Shown here piece by piece: positions 49,424 through 58,085 of a stretch of DNA of 64,000 nucleotides. The stretch lies in contig NZ_JACHGV010000004.1 of NCBI RefSeq assembly GCF_014202475.1, positions 372,001 through 436,000 on the forward strand. The letters run 5' to 3'. The notes beneath the pieces are model-generated. The model saw only the letters and a program-made list of their open reading frames with translations. It searched no databases and was not told where the DNA came from. This stretch comes from Streptomyces paradoxus. GTDB taxonomy: Bacteria > Actinomycetota > Actinomycetes > Streptomycetales > Streptomycetaceae. The number at the start of each line of letters is the position of its first letter. Positions within the stretch are counted from its first letter, which is position 1. The translations under genes were made by a program, and so were the position numbers.

Positions 49424-51592
49424 GTGAACCACGACGACGACAAGGAACTGTTCAACCGGCTGGAAGCGGAGATGGCCGCCGACCACGGCGCCGACGTGGT
49501 CGACCTGGACAAGGCCCGCGCGGCGCGCGAGTCGGCCCCGTCCGGCCCCGAGGTGGACGATCCGACCGCACCCGACATGGTCGACCAGCCCGCCCCCGCG
49601 GCGACCGGTCCCGGCTACCTCGGTCGACTCGCCGGCGCCCGCCGCCGCGCAGTCGTGCCGGTCTGGCTGAAGTCGGTGGCTGAGCTGCGCACCGCTATCG
49701 GGTGGGTGGCCCGCCACTACACCCACGCCGCCGGCTACCACGCGCTCCGGACCCCGGTTTATGCCGCCCGCCTCGCCTTCCAGGCGCCGGCCGGCGCCGC
49801 GAAGGTCGTCGGGGGCACGATGCGGTGGGTGGCCGACCGCGAGGGCGAACTGGTCCGACTCGCCGCGGTGCGGCGTGAGGACGCTGCCGAGTACCTGAAG
49901 CTGTCGCGGCAGCGTGACGGACGGGTTCGGCTGCGGACCCTGGTCGCCGCGCTCGCGATGTTCACCGGTCTCGGTCTGGCGCTCGCCATCTACGTGCTGG
50001 CCCCCGACTGGCTGCAAGCCGTCTCCGTGAGCACGGTCGTCCTCGCCCTGGGGGCCGCCGGACGCCAGGCGGACGCCCCGGTTGTGCACCGGGCGGTGGA
50101 ACTCCCGAAGGCGACCAAGCTGACGAGTGACATCGTCCTGCGGGCCCTGGGCTCACTCGGTATTCCCGCGATCAATCAGGCGCAGGGCAAGGGACGGGAC
50201 GGGTTCGAGTTCACCGCCCCCATCACCCGCGACGGCCCCGGCTGGCGTGCGGAAGGCAACCTGCCCTACGGCGTCACGGTCACGGACATCATGGAACGCC
50301 GCGAGCGTCTCGCCTCCGGTCTGCGCCGCCCGCTCGGGTGCGTGTGGCCCGAGGCAGTGCCGGATGAGCACACCGGGCACCTGGTGCTGTGGGTCGCGGA
50401 CCAGGACATGTCCCGGGCCTCTCAGCCGGCATGGCCGCTGCTGAAGTCCGGCACCGTGGACCTGTTCAAGCCGGTCGCCTACGGCACCGACCAGCGCGGT
50501 CGGTGGACCGAAGTCACGCTCATGTACATCGCCGGCGTCATCGGCGCAATCCCGCGCATGGGCAAGACGTTCCTGCTGCGTCTGTTGCTGCTCATCGCGG
50601 CATTGGACCCGCGTGCTGAGCTGCACACCTACGACATGAAAGGCACCGGCGACCTGGACCCGGTCGGCAACGCGGTCGGCTACCGCCACGCCGCCGGCGA
50701 CGACGACGAACCCATCCAGTACGCCCTGGACGACTTCCGAGCCCTGCGCGAGGAACTACGCCGCCGCACAAAGGTGATCCGCTCCCTGCCCCGCGACATC
50801 TGCCCCGAGTCCAAGGTGACGTCTGCACTCGCGGACAAGCGGTCGTTGGGGCTGCACCCGATCGTGGTCGGGGTGGACGAGTGCCAGGTCCTCTTCGAGC
50901 ACCCCGACCACGGCAAGGAGTTCGAGGAAATCATCACCGACCTGGTCAAGCGCGGCCCCGCCACCGGCATCGTGGTCCTGCTGGCCACGCAGCGCCCCGA
51001 CGCCAAGTCGCTGCCCACCGGCATCTCCGCCAACTCGTCCGCCCGGTGGTGCCTGAAGGTGATGGGCCAGCTGGAGAACGACATGGTGCTGGGCACCTCC
51101 GCCTACAAGCGCGGGGTGCGGGCGACCATGTTCGCCTGGGGAGACAAGGGCATCCACTACTTCGTGGGTGAAGGTTCCGACGCCCGTATCGTCCGCTCCG
51201 TCTACGTTGACGCCGGTGGCGCCGAAGCCATCGCCGCCCGCGCCCGCCGCGTGCGGGAGAAGGCCGGACTGCTCGCCGGCCACGCCCTCGGGGAAGCACC
51301 GGAGCCGACCACGGCGGCCTACGACCTGCTGGCGGACATCCTCGCCGTGGTCCCGGCCAAGGAGGCCAAGGCGTGGTCGGAAACCATTGTGGCCCGACTG
51401 GCGGACCTTCGCCCCGAGGTCTACGACGGATGGGACCCCGACGCACTCGCCGCCGCACTCAAACCGCACGGCATCGCCACGATCCAGGTAGGCCGCCGGG
51501 TGAACGGCAAGGTCGTCAACCGGCGCGGTGTCGACCGCTCCCACATCACCACCGCGATTGCGGAGCGTGACGGAAAGCGGGACGCGGGCTGA
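49424..51592 (+). CDS. FtsK/SpoIIIE-type conjugative DNA translocase Tra
   Basis: This 722-aa Streptomyces TraB/TraSA-like motor moves double-stranded DNA between mycelia in one protein. The acidic N terminus (to about 60) precedes membrane helices at about 165-205 (LRTLVAALAMFTGLGLALAIYVLAP, ALGAAGR). Walker A GAIPRMGKT lies at about 374-382, Walker B IVVGVDE at about 480-486, then VVLLATQRPDAKSLPTGI and a sensor region. The C terminus (HGIATIQVGRRVNGKVVNRRGVDRSHI) looks like the winged-helix that reads clt repeats. GTG 49424 follows AGGAAGG. Confidence 0.9.
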   Translation: MNHDDDKELFNRLEAEMAADHGADVVDLDKARAARESAPSGPEVDDPTAPDMVDQPAPAATGPGYLGRLAGARRRAVVPVWLKSVAELRTAIGWVARHYTHAAGYHALRTPVYAARLAFQAPAGAAKVVGGTMRWVADREGELVRLAAVRREDAAEYLKLSRQRDGRVRLRTLVAALAMFTGLGLALAIYVLAPDWLQAVSVSTVVLALGAAGRQADAPVVHRAVELPKATKLTSDIVLRALGSLGIPAINQAQGKGRDGFEFTAPITRDGPGWRAEGNLPYGVTVTDIMERRERLASGLRRPLGCVWPEAVPDEHTGHLVLWVADQDMSRASQPAWPLLKSGTVDLFKPVAYGTDQRGRWTEVTLMYIAGVIGAIPRMGKTFLLRLLLLIAALDPRAELHTYDMKGTGDLDPVGNAVGYRHAAGDDDEPIQYALDDFRALREELRRRTKVIRSLPRDICPESKVTSALADKRSLGLHPIVVGVDECQVLFEHPDHGKEFEEIITDLVKRGPATGIVVLLATQRPDAKSLPTGISANSSARWCLKVMGQLENDMVLGTSAYKRGVRATMFAWGDKGIHYFVGEGSDARIVRSVYVDAGGAEAIAARARRVREKAGLLAGHALGEAPEPTTAAYDLLADILAVVPAKEAKAWSETIVARLADLRPEVYDGWDPDALAAALKPHGIATIQVGRRVNGKVVNRRGVDRSHITTAIAERDGKRDAG

Positions 51593-51602
51593 CACTCCGG
51601 GA

Positions 51603-51690
51603 CCGCTAACGATAGCGGCAACCCCCGCTAACGTTAGCGGCCCCGCTAGCGCCTCAAACCGCATCTGATCAGGCCGCTAGCGGATAGCGG
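51603..51690. promoter_or_regulatory. Candidate clt locus: CCGCTA/TAGCGG palindromes after tra
   Basis: Within 88 bp there are eight CCGCTA or TAGCGG half-sites. They include a perfect 16-bp palindrome (51625-51640), a near-perfect one (51603-51618) and a 10-bp palindrome (51674-51683). They start 11 bp after the tra stop. In Streptomyces plasmids the cis-acting transfer locus lies beside tra and consists of short repeats bound by the Tra winged helix. Confidence 0.55.
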
Positions 51691-51733
51691 CCCACCTGCG
51701 CAAACCCCAAAAACCCGCCAGGAAGGGCCCCAC

Positions 51734-51985
51734 GTGACCCCCGCCCTGCTCGCTTTCTCCTGCCTGCTCGCCGTCACCCTCAGTTACGGCGGGGTGTGTG
51801 CGGTGTCGCCGTTCGGTGACTGCCGCCGCTGCCGTGGCATGGGCCACGCCCTCAAGACCGACCGCAAGGGACGCATCAAGCGCGGCAAGGACTGCCACCG
51901 CTGCCACGCCACCGGCAAGCGCATCCGCATAGGCCGCTGGCTCTACAACCGCTGGGCGCGCATCTACCGCGCCGGCACGGACTGA
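51734..51985 (+). CDS. Small zinc-ribbon membrane-associated protein (DnaJ-type Cys repeats)
   Basis: GTG 51734, after AGGAAGG, encodes 83 aa: a hydrophobic N-terminal helix (LLAFSCLLAVTLSYGGVCAV), then CRRCRGMGHALKTDRKGRIKRGKDCHRCHATGKRIR, two CxxCxxxG-like pairs as in half of a DnaJ zinc finger, and a basic tail. It probably binds zinc and nucleic acid or protein. It recurs as a small AICE gene. Confidence 0.72.
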   Translation: MTPALLAFSCLLAVTLSYGGVCAVSPFGDCRRCRGMGHALKTDRKGRIKRGKDCHRCHATGKRIRIGRWLYNRWARIYRAGTD

Positions 51986-51991
51986 GCATGC

Positions 51992-52060
51992 GACCGGCGA
52001 CCGCCCGTCATGAGACGGACCCCGCTCCGAGAAGGAGCTAGGCGGGCGCGGTCGCCGGTC
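51992..52060. terminator. Long hairpin between small AICE genes
   Basis: Perfect 13-bp arms, GACCGGCGACCGC (51992-52004) and GCGGTCGCCGGTC (52048-52060), enclose a 43-nt loop that contains a second small stem. It is likely a terminator or processing structure after the zinc-ribbon gene. Confidence 0.5.
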
Positions 52061-52140
52061 AGACGCCCCAAGCTTGCGAGCACCCGGGGCGCCTGAAGCG
52101 TATCCACCCATCCGCCTCACCCGGAAGCGAGTTCTTCCCG

Positions 52141-52335
52141 ATGATCCTCAACATCTCCGCCGTGCTGCTGTTCGGCGCCGCCTCCGTCTTCGCCGTCAAG
52201 ACCAAGTCCGCCGGCGGCGGCGCCGCGCTCGTGCTGTTCCTGTTCGGGTTCTTTGCCGCCGGCACCGGCGCCTACGAGCCCATCCGCAACCTCGTGCAGG
52301 CATCCGCCGACGCCCTGTCCGCCCTCGACAACTGA
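52141..52335 (+). CDS. Small two-helix membrane protein (AICE)
   Basis: This 64-aa product (ATG 52141) is hydrophobic throughout: MILNISAVLLFGAASVFAVK, then AALVLFLFGFFAAGTGAYEPI, with a short soluble end. The spacing of 13 nt to the SpdD-like gene indicates co-transcription. It is likely a transfer-module membrane component; no specific role is readable. Confidence 0.72.
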   Translation: MILNISAVLLFGAASVFAVKTKSAGGGAALVLFLFGFFAAGTGAYEPIRNLVQASADALSALDN

Positions 52336-52348
52336 AGGAGACCCGGCC

Positions 52349-52801
52349 GTGAACGAACCCACCACCCACCACAGCGCGCCCCTTGTGGTCCACCACCCCA
52401 CCCCGATCACCCCCGCCGCGCACGCGGCGCCGGTCGTTCCCGTCCAACCGGGCACCATCCCGGCCGTGACGAGCGTCGTCCTGCCGGACGGCCGCGTCGT
52501 CACCGGCTACGCCGTGGCACCGGCTCAGCCCGAACTGGTCACCGCCAAGCCGGTCGTCTCCCGCGCGGCGGTGAACGTCGCCGTCGGCGGCGTCGGGTTC
52601 CTCGCGACGTGCGGCGGACTGCTGCTGCTCACCTCGTTCATCACCGCCCTGACCGCACTCGTCACCCAGCTCGTCATCCTCGCCGCCGTCGTCACCGGCG
52701 GCTGGATCGCCGTCCGGGTCCTCACCCCGAGCGGTGGCGCGAGTGGCACGACGGTGAACATCCGCCGCGCTGTGTTCAAGCGCAACCACTTCCGCGGCTG
52801 A
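52349..52801 (+). CDS. SpdD-like spread protein
   Basis: This 150-aa product from GTG 52349 (AAGGAG upstream) has a His/Pro/Ala-rich N-terminal half (VVHHPTPITPAAHAAPVVPVQPG), two membrane helices (VAVGGVGFLATCGGLLLLTSFITAL, VTQLVILAAVVTGGWIAVRVL) and a basic end (RRAVFKRNHFRG). It matches the size and layout of SpdD, a plasmid spread gene product. It converges with the HNH nuclease gene 26 bp downstream. Confidence 0.78.
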   Translation: MNEPTTHHSAPLVVHHPTPITPAAHAAPVVPVQPGTIPAVTSVVLPDGRVVTGYAVAPAQPELVTAKPVVSRAAVNVAVGGVGFLATCGGLLLLTSFITALTALVTQLVILAAVVTGGWIAVRVLTPSGGASGTTVNIRRAVFKRNHFRG

Positions 52802-52827
52802 AGCCCAGGTGTCCCTGGGCTGGGCAG

Positions 52828-53760
52828 CTAGGACTCCGATCGATGGAGACGCCAGTGCCTACCAAGCCAAGTGCGGTGTTCCCGTTGCAGGGGGACTGCC
52901 ACCGGTTTTCCCTGCAAACTCGCGTACAGCGGATACGCGAGCATCTCCGCACTGATATCGAGCGTGCCTGTCGTGGGATTCACCGCAATCTCGCCCAGGT
53001 CGAAGAGACGGTGGATGTCGCGGCGCAGCAGCAGCCCGCCGTGCTCGTGGTGCTCTCCGCTCTGGGCATAGCTGTAGAGGTGGGCAGCTTCCAAGGCTGT
53101 AGCGGGTGCAGGGCCTGTGAAAGCACATTGCTCGCCTTGGTCGGCCAGCAGCCGCTTACGGAAGGCGCCTTGCCCTATGCGAACCCGTACGACCGACTCT
53201 CGGTGTCCTCCGGGAATGGCCAAGCGCGTCTCTTCCAGCACGTCGAGTTCAGCGACGTCGCCCGTGACAGCGGTCAGGGCGTTACGTAGCTTCTCCCACC
53301 GCGCGGGTCGCATGCTGTGCTGCGATCGCGGCGAGTCACACAGGGCCCGTAGTTCCGCCCCGGAAAGTAGCCCTCTCGCGTCCATCCACGCCTTGCCATG
53401 GCGTGACTGGTATGTCGTCACCTGCTTGGTCGTGCGGCCCGGGACGTCGAACGACGCTCCGCAGTCATAACAGCGGTACTGAGGCGCCTTCTGCTGTCTC
53501 CGCTTGATCGCTGCCTTATCGCAATGCGGGCAGAAATACAGCGGCTTCTCACGAGTGTCCGTCTCGATGGCCTCGATGACAGAGACGCCGATCAGTTCCT
53601 TCCTGTCCCAGAGGGCGATCACGTGTCCCTCTGCCAGGCGCGCGTGGTTGGGAACCGTGCTGTCCCAGCTGTAGTGCTCCGCAGGATTGTCGTCGTACCC
53701 GTCGTTTCCGGCGTGCTCTCGCCTGTCCCCCAGAGCCAGCACCAGCCACGCAGTAGCCAT
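52828..53760 (-). CDS. HNH endonuclease with zinc-finger and N-terminal recognition domain
   Basis: This 310-aa product (ATG 53760) has an N-terminal domain (HARLAEGHVIALWDRKELIGVSVIEAIE), a four-Cys zinc finger (C77, C80, C97, C100) and a C-terminal HNH_2-type nuclease (LEAAHLYSYAQSGEHHEHGGLLLRRDIHRLFDLGEIAVNP). The usual Asn of the HNH core (NGLLL) is Gly here, while the flanking His residues are kept. It starts about 100 bp from, and divergent to, a C5-cytosine methyltransferase. That suggests a type II restriction pair, or a type IV nuclease carried by chance. It is the only minus-strand gene in the right half of the element, so a later insertion is likely. Confidence 0.82.
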   Translation of the reverse strand: MATAWLVLALGDRREHAGNDGYDDNPAEHYSWDSTVPNHARLAEGHVIALWDRKELIGVSVIEAIETDTREKPLYFCPHCDKAAIKRRQQKAPQYRCYDCGASFDVPGRTTKQVTTYQSRHGKAWMDARGLLSGAELRALCDSPRSQHSMRPARWEKLRNALTAVTGDVAELDVLEETRLAIPGGHRESVVRVRIGQGAFRKRLLADQGEQCAFTGPAPATALEAAHLYSYAQSGEHHEHGGLLLRRDIHRLFDLGEIAVNPTTGTLDISAEMLAYPLYASLQGKPVAVPLQREHRTWLGRHWRLHRSES

Positions 53761-53861
53761 TCCACCCCCAAGTTGTCATGACTCGGGGCGGTCGCCTCTC
53801 GCCAAAGACCGCGACCGCCCCGACAACCAGCACCCAACAAGAGAACTGGAGACACACCAGC

Positions 53862-54962
53862 ATGACCCAACCCACCGACATTCGGCGAGCACCTGACTCG
53901 CCGCGCATCCTGGCACTGTGCGCCGGCTACGGCGGTTTAGAGGCCGCGATCCGGGCCCGCATCGGCGGCCAGGTCGCCGCCTTCGCCGAGAACGACCCGC
54001 ACGCCGCGACCGTGTTCGCCCACCGACACCCGGGCGTGCCCAACCTCGGGGACATTCGCCACGGCGACTGGAACCGCGTCCGGGACGTGTACCGGCCCGA
54101 CGTGATCGGGGCCGGCTTCCCCTGCCGCAACACCTCCAACGCTGGACGAAGGGACGGGATCAATGGCCAGTGGTCGCGAGTCTGGAAAAATGTCGCTGAT
54201 GCTGTGGGCTTCGTTCGACCGCGGCTCGTCTTCCTGGAAAACGTGGCGGCGCTCCGCTCGCGGGGGCTGGACGTCGTCGCCGCGGACCTGGCCGCGATCG
54301 GGTATGACGTCCGGTGGACATGCGTACGCGCTGGTGACCCCGAAGTCGGCGCACCGCACGAGCGCGACCGCTGGTTCGCAGTTGCCCATCCCGCTGATGC
54401 CGACCCCCACCAGCTCGGACGGCACTGGCGGCCCCGGCACCTCGCCGAAGCGCAAGGGCGGGATGAACCTGCGCACCGCCGTCACGAAACTCCCGGCGCC
54501 CCCGGAGTCGTGAGCCTGCTGCCCACGCCGGCGGCCCGCGACTGGAAGTCCGGCGCGTCGAACCTGCTGGAGCGCAACGCCCGGCCGCTGAACGAGGTGG
54601 CCGTCAACCTGCTCGCCGGCGTGGACACCACCCCCACCGGGCCGGTCCCGCTGGACGAGCGGTGGGTGGCGAGCGACGGCACCGACTTCGGGCCCGCGAT
54701 CCGCCGTTGGGAGCGCATCACCGGACGGCCGGCGCCGTGCCCGACCGAACCGGGCACGCGCGGAAACCGGCGGCTGTCCCCGCTGTTCACCGAGTGGATG
54801 ATGGGCCTGCCCGCCGGCTGGGTCACCGCCGTGCCCGGCATCCCCCGCAAGGAACAACTGAAGATCCTCGGCAACGGCGTCGTGCCACGCCAGGCACACC
54901 ACGCCTACGGATGGTTGCTTGGTACCGCCGCGGCCAGGCCGTCGCTGGGGGTGGCGGCATGA
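53862..54962 (+). CDS. DNA (cytosine-5-)-methyltransferase
   Basis: This 366-aa C5-MTase (ATG 53862, GGAG upstream) has the AdoMet motif I ILALCAGYGGLEAAI (16-30), the catalytic Cys in GFPCRNTS (C88; the usual PCQ is PCR), motif VI LVFLENVAAL (126-128 ENV), motif VIII APHERDRWF and the C-terminal motif X ILGNGVVPRQA. The target recognition region spans about 175-290. It methylates cytosine in an unknown site. Such MTases recur in this AICE position and may protect transferred DNA. It is coupled (ATGA) to the primase gene. Confidence 0.9.
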   Translation: MTQPTDIRRAPDSPRILALCAGYGGLEAAIRARIGGQVAAFAENDPHAATVFAHRHPGVPNLGDIRHGDWNRVRDVYRPDVIGAGFPCRNTSNAGRRDGINGQWSRVWKNVADAVGFVRPRLVFLENVAALRSRGLDVVAADLAAIGYDVRWTCVRAGDPEVGAPHERDRWFAVAHPADADPHQLGRHWRPRHLAEAQGRDEPAHRRHETPGAPGVVSLLPTPAARDWKSGASNLLERNARPLNEVAVNLLAGVDTTPTGPVPLDERWVASDGTDFGPAIRRWERITGRPAPCPTEPGTRGNRRLSPLFTEWMMGLPAGWVTAVPGIPRKEQLKILGNGVVPRQAHHAYGWLLGTAAARPSLGVAA

Positions 54963-55807
54963 GCGGGACGCTCTCCCCCCGGCACACCGCGCTGAGCCTC
55001 GCGGCATCCGGCTTGCCCGTATTGCCCTTGCGTCGGGGCAAGGTGCCGTTCGGCAACTGCACGACGTGCGCGGACAACGCCTGCGGCGGCCGGCCGAACA
55101 TGAAGACCCCGGGCCCCTGCCGGTGCCCCGGCGTCTGCCACGCGTGGGCCGCTGCCACCACCGACCCGGCCGTCATCATCTCGCCCTCGTGGGCGGCGAC
55201 GTGGCGGCGGGCGGTGTGCGTCGGCTACCACCCCGGCGGCGCCGGCCTGACCGTGGTCGACCTGGACAACGCGGACGCCATCGCCTGGGCCCGCACCACC
55301 CTGCCCGTGACGCGGACCGTGCCGACGACGCGCGGCCAGCACTGGATCTACCGGGGCGCCATGCGGTCCGTGAACGGGGTGCGCCCCGGCGTGGACATCA
55401 AGTCGACCATGTCCTACGCCCGCTACCTCGGTCCCGGCACCGGCCACATGGCCGACCTGCCGGATACCGTCCGTGCCCTTGCGGTGAAGGAGCCTTCCCC
55501 GGCCCTGCCGGCGCCGCAGGCCGTCACCGTGCCCGCAGGGCCGGGGGGTGCGGAATGCCCGCACCGCACGCCCGCCTACCTCGAACGCGGCATCGCTATG
55601 GCCGTGCAGCGCATCACCGGTGCCCGCGGCGCGATCCACGCCACCGTGTACGGGGCGTTCCTCGCGGTGCTGTCCACGCACGGCCGGTGCGGCTGCCTCA
55701 CCGAGACCCACGTCGCCCGGTTGTTCACCGCCGCGCAGGCCAAGGGCGAGACCCTGCGGCACTGCACGGACGCGTGGACCAACGCCCGCACCACGTTGGG
55801 ACTGTGA
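54959..55807 (+). CDS. Bifunctional primase/polymerase (AICE replication)
   Basis: This 282-aa prim-pol domain protein begins HTALSLAASGLPVLPLRRGKVPFGNCTTCADNACGG. A Cys-rich insert (PCRCPGVCHAW) is followed by the catalytic GLTVVDLDNADAIAW and TRTVPTTRGQHWIYRG. It primes or copies DNA for element replication, together with the ATPase encoded next. This pair is the SLP1-type AICE replication module. The C-terminal 100 residues resemble a helicase-linked helical domain. It overlaps both neighbours by 4 nt. Confidence 0.87.
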   Translation: MSGTLSPRHTALSLAASGLPVLPLRRGKVPFGNCTTCADNACGGRPNMKTPGPCRCPGVCHAWAAATTDPAVIISPSWAATWRRAVCVGYHPGGAGLTVVDLDNADAIAWARTTLPVTRTVPTTRGQHWIYRGAMRSVNGVRPGVDIKSTMSYARYLGPGTGHMADLPDTVRALAVKEPSPALPAPQAVTVPAGPGGAECPHRTPAYLERGIAMAVQRITGARGAIHATVYGAFLAVLSTHGRCGCLTETHVARLFTAAQAKGETLRHCTDAWTNARTTLGL

Positions 55808-57288
55808 CCATGTCCGACGACGACAAGAACCCCGCCCGCGAGGTCATCACCGACTACGCGCAATCCCACTTTCGGTACTTCCGCACCGCTGACGGGACCG
55901 TGTACGCGCAGCGCAACGGCCACCCCGTGGCCCGCCCGATCCGCTCCCAGGGCACCACGGGAAGCCACCGGCAGGAACTCATGGTCGGACTGTTCAAGGA
56001 CGGCATCGGCGTGTTCAACGGCACCGCCATGAAAGAGGCGCTGGACCTGATCGAGGCACTGGCGTTGACCGAGGACGTGCAGCCCGTGCACATCCGCGTC
56101 GCCCCCGGATTCGACGGCGCCACATGGCTGGACCTCGGGCGCAGCGACGGGCAGTCCGTGCGGATCCACCCCACCGGCTGGGACATCACCACCCCGGACC
56201 CGCGCGAGGTGTGCTGGCGGCGCACCCAGCTCACCGGGGAACTGCCCCTGCCAGTCAAGGACACCAACGGCAAGGGCATCGATCTGCTCATGCGGCTGTG
56301 CAACTTCGCCACCGCGGAGACCGAGTGCCTGGCCATCGCCTGGCTCATCGGCTGCCTCGGGCCGACGGTGCCCGTCCCGGCCCCGTTCCTCACCGGACCG
56401 CAGGGCGCGGGCAAGTCCACCGGTGGACGGATGCTCGTGCGGATCATCGAGGGCATGACCGGGGACCTGCGCCGAGCACCCAAGGATGAGGAGAACCTGA
56501 TCACGGCGGTGGCGGCCGGTTGGGTCACCGCCCTGGACAACCTCTCCCACATGACCCCGGAGCTGTCCGACGCGATGTGCTGCATCGTGACCGGGGCAGA
56601 AAACGTCAAGCGCGCCCTGTTCACCGACGGGGACGTCTTCCGCGTCAGCTACCGCCGCCCCCTGCTCCTGACTGGCATCGACGTGGGCGTGATCCGGCCC
56701 GACCTCGCCGAACGCCTGTTGCCTCTGCGTCTGGAACGCCCCCGCGTCCGGCGCACTGAGGCGGAACTGTGGTCCGACTTTGCAGAGGTGCTGCCGGTCA
56801 TCCTCGGCTCGCTCCTGGACCTCACCGTGCAGGTGCGCGCAGCGGAGGCGGACATCCCGACCGACCTGCGGATGGCGGACTTCGCGCACCTGTGTGCGCA
56901 GCTCGACGCGGCCACCGGTCTGAGGGCGCTCGCCGCCTACCGGGCCAGCCTGGACGACCTCAATGACGACGTCATCGAGGGCGACTTGTTGGCACAGACC
57001 GTGCTCAAGCACGCCGCCGGCATCGACCCCGGCACCGAGCAGCGGATGACGTCGGCCGAGTGGCTGCACTGCCTCAGCGGCCTCTACGCGGGTGAGGACT
57101 TTCGTCCCCTGCCTAAAGGGTGGCCGACCACGGGCAAGGTGCTCTCAGACCGCCTCAAGCGCCTTCAGCCCACCCTCGCGGCTCGGGGGGTCCTCATCGA
57201 CTGGGGGCGCACCAAGACGTCCCGCTACATCGAAATCGCGCGGCCGTCCGCCGCACGACCCCCGCACGAGCAGGAACCGGCTTTCTGA
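55804..57288 (+). CDS. Replication ATPase/helicase-like protein (AICE)
   Basis: This 494-aa product from GTG 55804 (ATG 55810 also in frame) has a P-loop GPQGAGKSTGGRMLVRIIEG after PAPFLTG. Then come VTALDNLSHM (Walker-B-like Asp-Asn) and RRPLLLTGIDVGVIRPDLAERLLPL (sensor/arginine-finger-like), a DUF927/D5-like superfamily 3 ATPase. The C terminus contains the segment LSDRLKRLQPTLAARGVLIDWGRTKTSRYIEI, a winged-helix typical of initiators. With the prim-pol it should initiate replication at the neighbouring iterons. Confidence 0.85.
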   Translation: MTMSDDDKNPAREVITDYAQSHFRYFRTADGTVYAQRNGHPVARPIRSQGTTGSHRQELMVGLFKDGIGVFNGTAMKEALDLIEALALTEDVQPVHIRVAPGFDGATWLDLGRSDGQSVRIHPTGWDITTPDPREVCWRRTQLTGELPLPVKDTNGKGIDLLMRLCNFATAETECLAIAWLIGCLGPTVPVPAPFLTGPQGAGKSTGGRMLVRIIEGMTGDLRRAPKDEENLITAVAAGWVTALDNLSHMTPELSDAMCCIVTGAENVKRALFTDGDVFRVSYRRPLLLTGIDVGVIRPDLAERLLPLRLERPRVRRTEAELWSDFAEVLPVILGSLLDLTVQVRAAEADIPTDLRMADFAHLCAQLDAATGLRALAAYRASLDDLNDDVIEGDLLAQTVLKHAAGIDPGTEQRMTSAEWLHCLSGLYAGEDFRPLPKGWPTTGKVLSDRLKRLQPTLAARGVLIDWGRTKTSRYIEIARPSAARPPHEQEPAF

Positions 57289-57467
57289 CCGCGGGGCACC
57301 ACGCCTGCCCCGCACAAGCAAGAGGAGCACCCGGCGACGCGTGCTCTTCTTGCTGTTCGGCGGCGGCGCCGCCCTCCGATGGTCGCCGCGAAGCGGCCCG
57401 TTCTTTCACTCTCTGAGCCGCGCACCACAACAGACACCACCCCTCTCTTGTCCGAAGTAGGAAGACC

Positions 57468-57687
57468 CTGCGTCACCTGCGTCACCCACACCCCGCAAAC
57501 GGCTGTTGACCTGCCGAAAGACGGGTGACGCAGGCAGCCGATTCCTGCGTCACCCCGCGTCACCTGCGTCACCTGCGTCACCCGATGACGAAGGTCTACG
57601 TCACCGATGACACACCTCCAGAGTCCTGCGTCACCCAGAAACCGCAGGTCAGGGGCGCGAATGACGCAGGTGACGCAGGTGACGCAG
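57468..57687. repeat. CTGCGTCAC iteron cluster, candidate replication origin
   Basis: Nine exact CTGCGTCAC copies are found: six forward (57468, 57477, 57545, 57564, 57573, 57626) and three inverted (starting 57525, 57670, 57679). Variants occur near 57555, 57596 and 57661. Pairs are spaced exactly 9 bp. The region 57289-57799 encodes no protein and lies between the replication ATPase and xis, fitting an iteron origin or an Xis/Int arm array. Confidence 0.8.
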
Positions 57688-57799
57688 AAAGCCGCACCTC
57701 GGACAGACGCAGCTCCGGCGCCCGCACGCAACCCACGGCACCAGAACCCACCGCAGGACACCTCACCCCCCCGCGACGGATATGAGGAGTCACCACACC

Positions 57800-58039
57800 A
57801 TGGCCACCGACGAGCCGACCGACCCGCGCGCCCTCCTGCGCGGCGGACTCCCAGACCGCTACCTCACCCCCGAAGACCTGGTCACGATGTTCAGCCTCCC
57901 GAGCGTCGAGACGGTCTACCAGTGGCGACGCAAGCGCATCGGCCCGGGCGGCTTCCGCGTCGGCCGCTACCTCCGCTTCAACCCCGCCGCCGTACAGGCG
58001 TGGGAGGCCGAACGCACCGCCCTCGAAGACGCCGCCTGA
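57800..58039 (+). CDS. xis: Excisionase (Xis), MerR/BldC-type HTH
   Basis: This 79-aa product from ATG 57800 (GAGGAG 10 nt upstream) has a helix-turn-helix of the excisionase/BldC class: RYLTPEDLVTMFSLPSVETVYQWRRKRIGPGGFRVGRYLRFNPAAVQAWEAE. Together with Int it excises the element. It is 46 nt before the integrase gene, the standard AICE order. Confidence 0.9.
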   Translation: MATDEPTDPRALLRGGLPDRYLTPEDLVTMFSLPSVETVYQWRRKRIGPGGFRVGRYLRFNPAAVQAWEAERTALEDAA

Positions 58040-58085
58040 GGCTGCCGAACTCCTCACCACTCAACTCCGCGGGGAGGGCCACACC

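Noticed and set aside
53862..54962. Reading the methyltransferase alone as proof of a restriction system
   Set aside because: Similar methyltransferases occur in AICEs without a nuclease, so the restriction-modification reading is kept as a hypothesis only.
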